A stretch of DNA of 64,000 nucleotides from Purshia tridentata (lineage: Eukaryota; Streptophyta; Magnoliopsida; Rosales; Rosaceae). Below, one piece after another: positions 13,071-24,900 of the stretch; the first letter of the stretch is position 1; each line of letters begins with the position of its first letter. The notes beneath the pieces are model-generated. The model ran no database searches, was not told the DNA's origin, and worked only from the letters and a program-made list of their open reading frames with translations. The stretch covers positions 40,832-104,831 of the forward strand of contig QANT01009106.1 in assembly GCA_003254885.1 (NCBI GenBank), in the 5' to 3' direction. Made by a program: the position numbers and the translations under genes.

Positions 13071-14408
13071 TTCCGGTGCCTCCTCAACCCAATTTCGTCT
13101 CAATTGCCCCAAAACGTCCCCGGTTGGCAATAAGGACATGAGGAAGCACCTTCTCTTGTTTGGATTCGCGTTCCAGCCCCAACGAACCAGTTTAGGTGTT
13201 AAGAATGCATCAAACGTCATTTCGGTGCACACTGTGCACGACTTGGTTAAAGTTGCACCAAAACGTGCGCGGTTGGCAAGAAGCACGTTCTCATGCTTGG
13301 ATTAACGTTCTAGCCCTCAAGAAGCACATATCGTGTTAAGAAGGAACTAAAACCTCATTTCAGTGCACACTCAGTCTACTTTCGTCTAAGTTGCATCAAA
13401 ACGTGCCCGGTTGGCAAGAAGGACACTAGGACGCACGTTCTCATGTCCCGATAGCGTGCCAGCCCTAAAGAACCACTTTAGGTGTTACGAATGCACGAAA
13501 ACATCATTTCGGGGCGTACTCAGTCCAAATTCGTCCCAATCGCACCAAAACTTCCATGGTGGGCAAGAAAGACATGAGGAAGCACTTTCTCATGTCTCGA
13601 TAATAGCGTGCTAACCCTAAGGAACCACTTGGGGTCTTAAGAATGCACGAAAACGTCATTTCGGTGCACACTGAGTCCAATTCGATGAAAGTTGCACCAA
13701 AACGTTCCCCGTTGGAAAGAAAGACATGGGGAAGCACTCTCTCATGTCTCGATAAGCGTTCGAGCCCCAAAGAACAACTTTAGGTGCTAAGAGTGCACGA
13801 ATACGTCATTTCGGTGCATACTCAGTCTCACTTGGTCCAAATTGCACCAAAACGTGCCCGATTGGCAAGAAAGAGGTGAGGAAGCACTCTCTGAAGTCTC
13901 GATTAGCGTGCTAGCCCCAAAGAACCACTTTGGGTGTTAGGAATGAACGAAGACCTCATTCCGGTGCGCACTCTGTACAATCTGGTTAAGGTTGGCACCA
14001 AAACGTTGTCGGTTGGCAAGAAAGACATGGGGAAGCACTTTCTCATGCTTGGATTAGCATTCTAGCCCTAAAGAAGCACATTTCGTGTTTAGACGGCGCG
14101 AAAAAATCATTTCGGTGCATACTCAATCCAATTTCATCCAATTTCCACCAAGACGTGCCCGGCTGGCAAGAAAGATGTGGGGAAGCACTTTCTCATTCTT
14201 GGATTAGCGTTCTAGCCCTCAAGAAGCACGTGCTTTGGACAAGAACGCACGAAAACCCCATTCCGGTGCCTCCTCAACCCAATTTCGTCTCAATTGCCCC
14301 AAAACGTCCCCGGTTGGCAATAAGGACATGAGGAAGCACCTTCTCTTTGTTTGGATTAGCATTCCAGCCCCAACGAACCAGTTTAGGTGTTAAGAATGCA
14401 TCAAACGT

Positions 14409-14482
14409 CATTCGGTGCACACTGTGCACGACTTGGTTAAAGTTTNTTCGGTGCACACTGTGCACAACTTGGTTAAAGTTGC
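14409..14482. other. N join with duplicated flanks in satellite monomer E
   Basis: At N 14,446, TTCGGTGCACACTGTGCAC plus ACTTGGTTAAAGTT-type text occurs on both sides (one G/A difference), lengthening the unit by about 37 bp to 1,226 bp. This looks like two overlapping contig ends that were not merged. Confidence 0.85.
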
Positions 14483-16060
14483 ACCAAAACGTGCGCGGTC
14501 GGCAAGAAGCACGTTGTCATGCTTGGACTAACGTTCTAGCCCTCAAGAAGCACATTTCGTGTTAAGAAGGAACTAAAACCTCATTTCGGTGCACACTCAG
14601 CCTACTTTCGTCTAAGTTGCATCAAAACGTGCTCGGTTGGCCAGAAGGACAGTAGGACGCACGTTCTCATGTCCCGATAGCGTGTCAACCCTAAAGAACC
14701 ACTTTAGGTGTTAAGAATGCACGAAAACATCATTTCGGGGCGTACTCAATCCAAATTCGTCCAAATCGCACCAAAACTTCCATGGTGGGCAAGAAAGACA
14801 TAAGGAAGCACTTTCTCATGTCTCGATAATAGCGTACTAACCCTAAGGAACCACTTGAGGTCTTATGAATGCACGAAAACGTCTTTTCAGTGCACAATGA
14901 GTCCAATTCGATGAAAGTTGCACCAAAACGTTCCCCGTTGGAAAGAAAGACATGGGGAAGCACTCTCTCATGTCTCGATAAGCGTTCAAGCCCCAAACAA
15001 CAACTTTAGGTGCTAAGAGTGCACGAATACGTCATTTCGGTGCATACTCAGTCTAACTTGGTCCAAATTGCACCAAAACGTGCCCGATTGGCAAGAAAGA
15101 CGCGAGGAAGCACTCTCTAAAGTCTCGATTAGCGTGCTAGCCCCAAAGAACCACTTTGGGTGTTAGGAATGAACGAAGACCTCATTCCGGTGCGCACTCT
15201 GTACAATTTGGTTAAGGTTGGCACCAAAACGTTGTCGGTTGGCAAGAAAGACATGGGGAAGCACTTTCTCATGCTTGGATTAGCATTCTACCCCTAAAGA
15301 AGCACATTTCGTGTTTAGAAGCCGTGAAAACATCATTTCGGTATGTACTCAATCCAATTTCGTACAATTTCCACCAAGACGTGCCCGGTTGGCAAGAAAG
15401 ATGTGGGGAAGCACTTTCTCATTCTTGGATTAGCGTTCTAGCCCTCAAGAAGCACATGCTTTGGATATGAACGCACGAAAACCCCATTTCGGTGCCTCCT
15501 CAACCCAATTTCGTCTCAATTGCCCCAAAACGTCCCCGGTTGGCAATGAGGGCAGAAGGAAGCACTTTCTCTTGTTTGGATTAGCGTTCCAGCCCCAACG
15601 AACCAGTTTCGGTGTTAAGAATGCATGAAACGTCATTCGGTTCACAATGTGCACGAGTTGGTTAAAGTTGCACCAAAACGTGCGCGGTCGGCAAGAAGCA
15701 CGTTGTCATTCTTGGACTAACGTTCTAGCCCTTAAGAAGAACATTTTGTGTTAAGAAGGAACTAAAACCTCATTTCAGTGCACACTCAGTCTACTTTCGT
15801 CTAAGTTGCATCAAAACGTGCCCGGTTGGTCAGAAGGACACTAGGACGCACGTTCTCTTGTCCCGATAGCGTGCCAGCCCTAAAGAACCGCTTTAGGTGT
15901 TAAAAATGCACGAAAACATCATTTTGGGGTGTACTCAGTCCAAATTCGTCCAAATTGCACCAAAACTTCCATGGTGGGCAATAAAGACATAAGGAATCAC
16001 TTTCTCATGTCTCGATAATAGCATGCTAACCCTAAGAAAACCACTTGAGGTCTTAAGAAT

Positions 16061-16110
16061 GCTCGAAAACGTCATTTCAGTGCATACTCAGTCTAACTTG
16101 GTCCAAATTG
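16061..16110 (+). repeat. Loss of monomer H (seven-monomer unit)
   Basis: The end of monomer G (TCTTAAGAATGCTCGAAAACG) runs straight into monomer A (GCATACTCAGTCTAACTTGG) with no H between. This is a clean one-monomer deletion at the shared CGTCATTTC word. Confidence 0.75.
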
Positions 16111-16656
16111 CACCAAAACATGCCCGATTGGCAAGAAAGAGGTGAGAAGCACTCTTTAAAGTCTCGATTAGCATGCTAGCACCAAAGAACCACTTTGGGT
16201 GTTAGGAAAGAATGAAGACCTCATTTCGGTGCGCACTCTGTACAATGTAGTTAAGATTGGCACCAAAACGTTGTTGGTTGGCAAGAAAGACATGGGGGAG
16301 CACTTTTTCATGCTTGGAGTAGCATTCTAGCCCTGAAGAAGCACATTTCGTGTTTAGAAGGCTGGAAAACATCATTTCGGTGCGTACTCAATCCAATTTC
16401 GTGCAATTTCCACCAAGACGTGCCCGGTTGGCAAGAAAGATGTGGGGAAGCACTTTCTCATTCTTAGATTAGCGTTCTAGCCCTCAAGAAGCAGATGCTT
16501 TGGATAAGAACGCACGAAAACCCCATTTCGGTGCCTCCTCAACCCAATTTCGTGTCAATTGCCCCAAAACATCCCAGGTTGGCAATAAGGATATGAGGAA
16601 GCACTTTCTCTTGTTTGGATTAGCGTTCCAGCCCCAACGAACCAGTTTAGGTGTTA

Positions 16657-16669
16657 AGAATGCATGAAA
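16657..16669 (+). repeat. Target-site duplication of LINE (left copy)
   Basis: The 13-bp word AGAATGCATGAAA occurs here, immediately before the LINE, and again at 22,607-22,619 after its poly-A tail. It is satellite sequence of monomer D, so the insertion target is known exactly. Confidence 0.9.
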
Positions 16670-16757
16670 AGAGGTGTCAAGAGAGAGATGCTCTTCCTTC
16701 TCTCTAGAATCCTTCTTGCTGCCCCTCTCCCCAACCCCAACTTCCCAGCCCCAAACC

Positions 16758-18765
16758 ATGATTCGAAGCACACTTCACCGAGACCCAACCCTTAATATCC
16801 CCCTCCACACAGCCACAAACGATCCCTCATCTTCCTCCCTTTCCCCAAACAGTTCTTTAGTCCTTCTTGGCCCTCCTTCTTCTGTTTTGCTTTTTGGGAG
16901 TAAGGAGGTTAAGTTATCTTGTGCCTCTGCTCATGAAACTCTTGGGGGTAACCCCTCCACTTCACTTCCAAGCTCCCTTACATCTTCTGAAGCTCCTCCT
17001 AAGTTTTCCTTAACCTCTAATGGGGTTTTCAAGCTCAAGGACGCAGCTGTGCTTCAGGGGGAAGGAGCTGCTGCAAGAGGCTTTAGTGCACAAGAGAAAG
17101 GTTACTCGTTGGATCCGTTAGGTAATAGCTTGGTGGATAATAGCATGCTGGAGGGTAAAAGTCTATCTTCAGCTAGGAATCACGTGCATGCATTGGAGAA
17201 TGAGGATGCCAGCTACTTGGATCCCTTTGCCATTGATTTGTCCTCTGAGCAGTCTCTGTCAAGTCACATGGGTTTGGACTTGCACAACACTTTAGGAGCT
17301 GCACCAACTGATCACACATCTTCCAATGGTACTTTGGATGGCCCCCCAACCCCTGAGGTTTTTTTGAACGTGGGGAAGTCCTTTGTAGGGTCTTTTGATC
17401 TGTTTAAGGAAACCCCCACACCCCATCAGCTGTCCCATGTGCAGGTTGACTTTGGGGCCACCTCTCTTGGCCAAAAAACTCAAACCACACCAACTCTACC
17501 TAAAAATCAGTCACCTTCCCCTAGAAATTATAGCCAAGTTTTGCAAGGGGCTCGGGGTTCCCCCCATGCTCACATGAAGCTAAAGTATCATCAACCTTTG
17601 ATGGAAGGAAGTAGAAGGGTGGTTTCTCCACCCCCTGAGGTGGCTGCAAGGGTTGCAAGGCTTGGGAGAATACCCTAGTGGGTTATATGATTGATGGAAA
17701 ATAGCTTACCTTCACGATTGTGAAGTCCATTGCTCATAGGGTGTGGGGTTCTAAGGGGTTGTTGGAGGTTCTTGCTAATGATAGAGGTTTTTTCTTCTTT
17801 AAATTCCAAATGGCTAAGGCTTGTACATCAATTATGGAGGCTAGGCCATGGCTTTTTGCAGGAAAACCTCTATTCCTCAAGAGATGGCAGCAAGGGCTCA
17901 TTCTCACTAAGGAGGCGCACACAAGGATTCCTATTTGGCTAAGTTCCACAATGTTCCTCATGAATATTGGACTGAGAACGGCCTCAGCTACATTGCAAGT
18001 GCTATAGGTAGACCTCTTTATGTCGATAGCCTTACCCAAAATCTCAAAAGGGTCTCCTACGCTAGGGTTTGCGTTGAGGTAGATGCTTCCTCTGAACTTG
18101 TGGAGTCTTTTGACCTAATGGTGCATGGAGGTCATCTTGGCTCATCCCCTACTTTGGTGGAGGTAAGGGTTGATTATCAATGGAAACCAAAATTTTGTAA
18201 AACTTGCAACTCATTTGGACATGCTAATGGGAGCTGCACCAGCCCTCCTAAGCGCATGGTATGGGTTAAGAAGCCTATTGGAGGTGCTGACCTACTTTCT
18301 AATGACTCAATTGAGGCTACTACTATTAAGGGGAAGGGCAAGGATGAAAGGAGAACTAATGATAGGAGTGCTGACCCAAGGAAGGGGGATGTCAATGGCA
18401 AGGGTGGCTGGCCTCCTATTGTCAATCCTATCGAAATCATGGGGGCAGTGCGTAACTTTGAGGGAGGTGTTGCTTCATGTGCAATTCAAGAGGACGATCA
18501 CCCCTCTTCTCCAGCCCCTATCTATTCCTCTCCCAACTCCTTTCAAGCCCTTGAGGAGGAAATGGACTTAGAAAGTGAGAACGAGCCTAATACAGCGTCC
18601 CCCGACAACTCTCTTTGGCCAAGCAAGTTGAAAGCACTGAAGATCAATGGAGCTGTTTTGGGGGCTGGAATTACTTCTAATAAGAACAAAAAGAAGAATA
18701 AAAAGAAAAAGTCAGCTAGGAGAGGCATGGTGAGCCCAGGTGATTCCTCTAATCCTCATCAATGA
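16758..18765 (+). pseudogene. LINE ORF1: nucleic-acid-binding protein, DUF4283-like + CCHC (frameshifted)
   Basis: ORF1 of plant L1 elements binds the element RNA and forms the RNP. The first in-frame ATG is at 16,758 (MIRSTLHRDP); the frame is also open upstream to the element start. The Ser/Pro-rich N-terminal part runs to a stop at 17,676-17,678. The next part continues in another frame (NTLVGYMIDGK), meets a TAG at 17,702-17,704, then shows the DUF4283-like pattern (FFFFKFQ, PWLFAGKPLFLKRW, PIWL) up to about 17,935. There a further frame change leads to EYWTENGLSYIASAIGRPL. A CCHC knuckle, C-x2-C-x4-H-x4-C, is at 18,196-18,237. The C-terminus is Lys-rich (KNKKKNKKKKS). At least two frameshifts and one stop make it a pseudogene. 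Its stop codon overlaps the ORF2 start as ATGA. Confidence 0.85.
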
Positions 18766-21700
18766 TTAAGCTTGCTTGTTGGAACATTAGGGGGCTTAAT
18801 TCCTCCCCTAAGCAGGTTGCCATTCGAAATTTTGTGAAGGATAACAATATTTCTCTTATTAGCATTGTTGAGACCAAAGTGCGGGCTAGTAATAAGGAGC
18901 ATGTTTCTAATGCTTTGTTTAGTAATTGGAATGTGGAGGCTAATTACAATTCGAGTGATAGTGGTAGAATTTGGGTAGCTTTTGACCCGAGTATTTTTGA
19001 GCTTATTAAATTGGATGAATTTGATCAAGTGATCAACTACAGGGCCAGCCATATTGAATGTAAGCTTGACTTTCATGTGTCTTTTGTCTATGGTTTGAAT
19101 GATAATGGTATTCGCAAGGATTTGTGGAGTAGCTTGGTCCGCACCTCCTCCATTGTGGCTGACCAATCTTGGGTTATTTTAGGGGATTTCAATGTGGTTC
19201 GCAGCTCTTTTGAGATCATGGGAGGTTCCACTAGAACTACAAATGCTATGGTGGAGCTCCAAAATTGCTTAAAAGATATTGAAGTTGATGATCTTCGTTT
19301 TACGGGGTCTCTTTGTACTTGGAGTGATAAACGCCCTATTTTGGGATGTATATCTAAGAAACTTGATAGGGTTATGGTAAATGAAGCTTGGATGATGAAG
19401 TTTGGTAACTCGGGGGCTGCTTTTCCGTTGCCTAGTATTTCTGATCATTGTCCGTGCTTGGTGAGTTTGGGGATATCCCCTAAAGCTAGGAAATGTCCTT
19501 TTAAGTTCTTGAATTTCTTGACTAAGCGTGAGGACTTTCTTCCCCTGGTTGCTCGCTGTTGGGATACGGTTATTGTCGGATCCCGTCAATTCCAAGTTGC
19601 CAAAAAGCTTAAGTTAGTTAAAGAGGAGATCAAGAAGCTCAACAAGAATGTGGTTGGTAATGTGACTCGTAACACTATTAATGCTAAGCATAAGTTGGAT
19701 GATTGTCAAAAGCTCTTGGAGGGAAATCCTTGTGATCCAGCCCTTAGAAGGAATGAACAAGAGCTAGTGAAGGGGTACATTAAGGCGCTTGAGGAAGAAG
19801 AACAATTCCATAAGCAAAAGTCCCGTATCCAATGGTTGAAGGAAGGTGATAGGAATTCAGCCTTTTTCTTTAAATCCACCATTGGCCGGAGGAACATTAA
19901 CCGTATCTCTTCCCTTTGTAATGAGGATGGATTTGTCATTGATAGAAGTGACAATGTGAAAGCTGAAGTGGTTAAGTTCTATCAAGATTTGTGGCATGCT
20001 CCTAATAACTTGGGGAGTGATATTGGAGATTCTATTAGGAGATTTGTCCCCCACTCTATTTCGGAGGATCAAGCTACCTCCCTTGGAAATGAGATTTCAA
20101 TAGAGGAGATCAAAGAGGCTTGCTTCTCTATGAATCCGAATAAGGCTCCTGGCCCCGATGATTTTAATGCTCATTTCTTCCAAGCTACTTGGCACATTAT
20201 TGGGGAGGATGTTACTATGGCTATTAAGGAGTTCTTTTCTTCGGGGCAGCTCCTTGGTGAGTTTAATGCGACCTTGGTTACTCTTATTCCAAAAGTGCCA
20301 AATGCAACAAAGCTCACGATTTTAGGCCTATTTCTTGTTGTAATACTCTCTATAAGATGATTTCCAAGATTATTGCCAACAGGATTAAAAGGGTGCTTCC
20401 TTCTATCATTAATCCTACTCAAACGGCCTTTGTGGTGGGGCGAAGGATTGGTGATAATATCCTCTTGGTGCAAGAGTTATTTCGTGACTACCACAAGGAG
20501 AGCAAAACCCCGAGGTGTGCCCTTAAAGTGGATATTATGAAAGCTTATGATATGGTGAACTGGAGCTTCATTACAAATACTCTCGCTGCCCTCAAGTTCC
20601 CCATTGCTATGATCAAGTGGATTAGGGCTTGCATTTCTACCCTAGATTCTCTATTTGTGTGAATGGGGAATTGGCTGGTTTCTTCCCAAGCTCCCGTGGG
20701 CTTCACCAAGGTGATCCTATGTCCCCTTACCTCTTTGTTATAGCCATGGAAGTGTTATCTCAAATTGTGGCTAGCAAGACTTCTCTTAACCAAAGCTTCA
20801 AGTACCATTGGAAGTGTGAAAAGGTGAAGCTCACTCACTTATGCTTTGCGGATGATCTTATTATGCTTTGTAAGGGTGATCTAGCTTCAGTTAGTATTCT
20901 CAATGAGGCCTTGGAGGATTTTCATAACTTTTCGGGATTGAAAGCTAATGCCAATAAGAGCAATATGTTTACTTCGGGTGTCCCTTTGGATTTGAAGACC
21001 TCCTTTCACAACATTCTTGGTTTCAATGTGGGAGTTCTTCCCGTAAGGTACCTTGGCATCCCTATCATCTCTACTAAGCTTAGAATTAGAGATTGCATGA
21101 AGCTCATTGATAATGTGGCTACTAGGATTCACTCTTGGAGGAATAAGTTCCTCTCTTATGCGGGAAGGCTCCAACTCATCATCTTGGTGCTATCTAGTAT
21201 GCATATTTTTTGGGCTAGTCACATTATGCTCCCTAAGAAGGTTCTCCTCAATGTGGAACAAAAGATTCGTGCTTTCCTTTGGTTGGGATCGGATACTAGT
21301 CCTCATGGTGCTAAAGTGGCGTGGGAGAGTGTGTGTAAGCCTAAAAAGGTAGGGGGATTGGGAATCAAGTCGCTGCCCATTTGGAACAAGTCTTTAATGA
21401 TGCGTCACTTGTGGCAAATTATCTGTGGTGTGGATAATATTTGGACTAGGTGGATTAATGCTTACCACTTGAAAGGAAACAATATTTGGGAGGTTAAACC
21501 ACCGCAAATCTGCTCTTGGAATTGGAGGAAGATGCTTAAGCAACGCCCTCTTGCTCGACCCTTTATTTATCATAGGATTGGGAATGGGAATAGAACCTCC
21601 TTGTGGTTTGATAATTGGCATCCTCGGGGCCCTATTTCATTAGTGTGGGGTAGGCAGGCGATCTATGATTCGGGGATGCGTGCTTCTTCCATGGTCAAGG

Positions 21701-22389
21701 AGATTGTGTCTAATGGGGAGTGGGAGTGGCCAATTAGTAACTCCCTGGATCTTATGGAGATAAAGCAGCTCATGCTGAGTTATAACCCGGATGGTGGGAG
21801 TGAAGACCTGATTGTGTGGCTCCCATCTCCTTCCGAGGTTTATACCGCTGCCTCCACTTGGGAGGAATTGAGATCCAAGAGCTCTACGGTCCATTGGTTC
21901 AAGCTTGTTTGGTTTACCAACAATATCCCTCGAATGAGTTTCATCCTTTGGCTTGCTATGCGGGAAAGGTTGGCTACTTTTGATCGTATCCACGTTTATA
22001 AGCCTAATATTGATACCACTTGTGTGTTGTGTAAGAGAGAGGTGGAAACACATAGTCATCTTTTCTTCGATTGCCCATTCAGCAACCTTATTTCGGCAAA
22101 TTTTATGGCTAAGTGTGGTTATCCGCTTCCTTATATTGCTTGGCCTCTTTTGGTCACAAGGGCGGCTGCTTCTTGGAAAGAGAAGCACATCATGACCACT
22201 ATTAAAAAGTTATGTCTAGCTACTGCAGTCTACTCCATTTGGGGGGAAAGAAATCAACGCATGTTCAGAAATGAGGCAAGGGACGCGTCCTCCTTGTCGA
22301 AGGTGATTATCAACTCAATTAAATGTAGACAAGTTTCTATCCCCTCTACGTTAGGCCCTATTCCAGATCAATGGATGTTGGGAGATTAG
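18762..22389 (+). pseudogene. LINE ORF2: endonuclease-reverse transcriptase (two frameshifts)
   Basis: ORF2 nicks the target and copies the RNA by target-primed reverse transcription. Residues 1-235 are an AP-like endonuclease with the expected residues: N8 (CWNIRGLN), E37 (VETKV), D142 and N144 (GDFNV), and S227-D228-H229 (SDHCP). A linker and the reverse transcriptase follow, with NKAPGPDDFNAHFF, a frame change near 20,320 (continuing FRPISCCNTLYK), KVDIMKAYDMVNW, a second frame change near 20,642, then GLHQGDPMSPYLF and the catalytic FADD at 20,845-20,856. A zf-RVT-like region (CVLCKREVETHSHLFFDCPF) lies near 22,015-22,085. The start ATG overlaps the ORF1 stop. All catalytic motifs survive, so the two frameshifts look recent relative to element age. 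No RNase H domain is visible at the end. Confidence 0.93.
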
Positions 22390-22606
22390 TGGTCAAATTG
22401 TGCTTCATCAATCCTTGGTGTGTTGTCGGGAAGGGGGCTGCCTTGTTGTGCTTTGTTTGTAATGGCTAGTTTTTGGGTAGTTGGTTGGCTCTTTTTTGTG
22501 TGTTGGCCTCTCCTGCATGGGTAGGGTTTTTGTGTTCCTGGGGTATCCCCTTGTATCTTGTAGTTCCGTTTCTTCTTATTGATTCATTTATTTACCGAAA
22601 AAAAAA
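22390..22606 (+). other. LINE 3' untranslated region and poly-A tail
   Basis: GT-rich noncoding stretch ending in TTATTTACCG and a run of ten A, the usual 3' end of plant L1 copies. There is no canonical AATAAA close to the end. Confidence 0.85.
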
Positions 22607-22619
22607 AGAATGCATGAAA
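22607..22619 (+). repeat. Target-site duplication of LINE (right copy)
   Basis: AGAATGCATGAAA, identical to 16,657-16,669. It follows the A-run directly and leads into monomer E of the satellite. Confidence 0.9.
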
Positions 22620-24839
22620 CGTCATTTCGGTGCACACTGTGCACGACTTGGTTAAAGTTCCAAAACGTGCGCGCTTGGCAAGAAGCACGTTCTCGTGCTT
22701 GGATTAACGTTCTAGCCCTCAAGAAGCACATTTCGTGTTAAGAAGGAACTAAAACCTCATTTCAGTGCACACTCAGTCTACTTTCGTCTAAGTTGCATCA
22801 AAACGTGCCCGATTGACAAGAAGCACACTAGGATGCACGTTCTCAGGTCCCGATAGCGTGCCAACCCTAAAGAACCACTTTAGGTGTTAAGAATGCACGA
22901 AAACATCATTTCGGGGCGTACTCAGTCCAAATTCATCCAAATCACACCAAAACTTTCATGGTGGGCAGGAAAGACATAAGGAAGCACTTTCTCATGTCTT
23001 GATAATAGCGTGCTAAACCTAAGGAACCACTTGAGGTCTTAAGAATGCACGAAAACGTCATTTCGGTGCACACTGAGTCCAATTCGATGAAATTGCACCA
23101 AAACGTTCCACGTTGGAAAGAAAGACATGGGGAAGCACTCTCTCAAGTCTCGATAAGCGTTCAACCCCAAAGAACAACTTTAGGTGCTAAGAGTTCACGA
23201 ATACGTCATTTCGGTGCATACTCAGTCTAACTTGGTCCAAATTGCACCAAAACGTGCCCGATTGGCAAGAAAGAGGTGAGGAAGCACTCTCTAAAGTCTC
23301 GATTAGCGTGCTAGCCCCAAAGAACCACTTTGGGTGTTAGGAATGAACGAAGACCTCATTTTTGTGCGCACTTTGTACAATTTGGTTAAGGTTGGCACCA
23401 AAACGTTGTCGGTTGGTAAGAAAGACATGGGAAAGCACTTTCTAATGCTTGGATTAGCATTTTAGCCCAAAAGAAGCACATTTCGTGTTTAGAAGGCACG
23501 AAAACATCATTTCGGTGCGTACTCAATCCAATTTCGTGCAATTTCCACCAAGACGTGCCCGATTGGCAAGAAAGATGTGGGGAAGCACTTTCTCATTATT
23601 GGATTAGCGTTCTAGCCCTCAAGAAGCACATGCTTTGGATAAGAACGCACGAAAACCCCATTTCGGTGCCTCCTCAACCCAATTTCGTCTCCATTGCCCC
23701 AAAACGTCCCCGGTTGGCAATGAGGGCATGAGGAAGCACTTTCTCTTCTTTGGATTAGCGTTCCAGCCCCAACAAACCAGTTTAGGTGTTAAGAATGCTT
23801 GAAACGTCATTTCGGTGCACACTGTGCACGACTTGGTTAAAGTTTCACCAAAACATGCGCGGTTTGCAAGAAGCACGTTCTCATGCTTGGATTAACGTTC
23901 TAGCCCTCAAGAAGCACATTTCGTATTAAGAAGGAACTAAAACCTCATTTCAGTGGACAATCAGTCTACTTTCGGCTAAGTTGCATCAAAACGTGCCCTG
24001 TTGGCAAAAAGGACACCATGACGCACGTTCTCATGTCCCGATAGCGTGCCAGCCCTAAAGAACCACTTTAGGTGTTAAGAATGGACGAAAACATCATTTC
24101 AAGGCGTACTCAGTCCAAATTCGTCCAAATCGCACCAAAACTTCCATGGTGGGCAAGAAAGACATAAGGAAGCACTTTCTCATTTCTCGATAATAGTGTG
24201 CTAACCCTACGGAACCACTTGAGGTCTTAAGAATGCACGAAAACGTCATTTCGGTGCACATTGAGTCCAATTCGATGAAAGTTGCACCAAAGCGTTCCCC
24301 GTTGGAAAGAAAGACATGGGGAAGCACTCTCTTATGTCTCGATAAGCGTTCAAGCCCCAAACAACAACTTTAGGTGCGAAGAGTGCACGAATGCGTCATT
24401 TCGGTGCATACTTAGTCTAACTTCGTCCAAATTGCACCAAAACGTGCCCGATTGGCAAGAAAGAGGCGAGGAAGCACTCTCTAAAGTCTCGATTAGCGTG
24501 ATATCCCCAAAGAAGCACTTTGGGTGTTAGGAATGAACGAAGAACGCATTTCGGTGCGCACTCTGTACATTTTGGTTAAGGTTGGCACCAAAACGTTGTC
24601 GGTTGGCAAGAAAGACATGGGTAAGCAGTTTCTCATGCTTGGATTAGCATTCTAGCCCTAAAGAAGTACATTTCGTGTTTAGAAGGCACGAAAACATCAT
24701 TTCGGTGCGTACTCAATCCAATTTCGTGAAATTTCCACCAAGACGTGCCTGGTTGGCAAGAAAGATGTGGGGAAGCACTTTCTCATTCTTGGATTAGCGT
24801 TTAGCCCTCACGAAGCACATGCTTTGGATAAGAACGCAC

Positions 24840-24900
24840 GAAAACCCCATTTCTTTTTTTTTTCGTGTTAAGAATGCACGAAAACATCATTTCGGGGCGT
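24840..24900 (+). repeat. Deletion junction in satellite with T-run filler
   Basis: Monomer D stops after AAAACCCCATTTC. A run of T follows, then CGTGTTAAGAA (end of E), then GCACGAAAACATCATTTCGG (end of F) and monomer G. About 395 bp is missing, which makes the 793-bp unit. The non-templated T-run suggests end joining rather than in-register exchange. Confidence 0.7.

Larger units (their letters stand above)
1..16669 (+). repeat. Satellite array, 8-monomer higher-order repeat (left part)
   Basis: Tandem array of about 150-bp monomers. Eight types in the order A-B-C-D-E-F-G-H make a higher-order unit of about 1,190 bp. The H-monomer word TTCGATGAAAG, or its variant, marks successive units at 1, 1189, 2379, 3581, 4770, 5959, 7128, 8321, 9507, 10697, 12193, 13681 and 14907. 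The spacing is 1,169-1,202 bp except for two units lengthened by about 300 bp and one of 1,226 bp at an N join. Monomers share the words CATTTCGGT, GCACCAAAACGT, GTTGGCAAGAAAGA, GGAAGCACTTTCTC and AAGAACCACTTT. E is short (138 bp) because it lacks about 12 bp after TTGGCAAGAA. The array enters from beyond the left edge. Short open frames in it recur with the repeat and are not called as genes. Regular HOR order means local homogenisation by unequal exchange, as is known for centromeric and knob satellites; the location here is inferred. Confidence 0.95.
16670..22606 (+). mobile_element. L1-type plant LINE, near full length, inactive
   Basis: A non-LTR retrotransposon of 5.94 kb with a short 5' leader, ORF1, ORF2, a 3' untranslated part and a terminal A-run (TTTACCGAAAAAAAAAA). 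A perfect 13-bp target duplication bounds it. It sits in satellite monomer D, and the HOR continues in phase on the right with CGTCATTTC of monomer E. Length and gene order fit a complete plant L1 element rather than the usual 5'-truncated copy. Both genes carry frameshifts or stops, so the copy cannot move by itself. Codon use and base composition differ sharply from the satellite around it. Confidence 0.93.

Noticed and set aside
404-16600. Many 60-160-codon open frames on both strands of the satellite
   Set aside because: They repeat with the HOR period in several frames at once, have no known domains and no start context. They are by-products of a repeat poor in stop codons.
19269-19595. 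Open frames antisense to LINE ORF2 (also 18,759-19,166 and 21,640-22,188)
   Set aside because: Shadows of the clear endonuclease-RT reading on the + strand.
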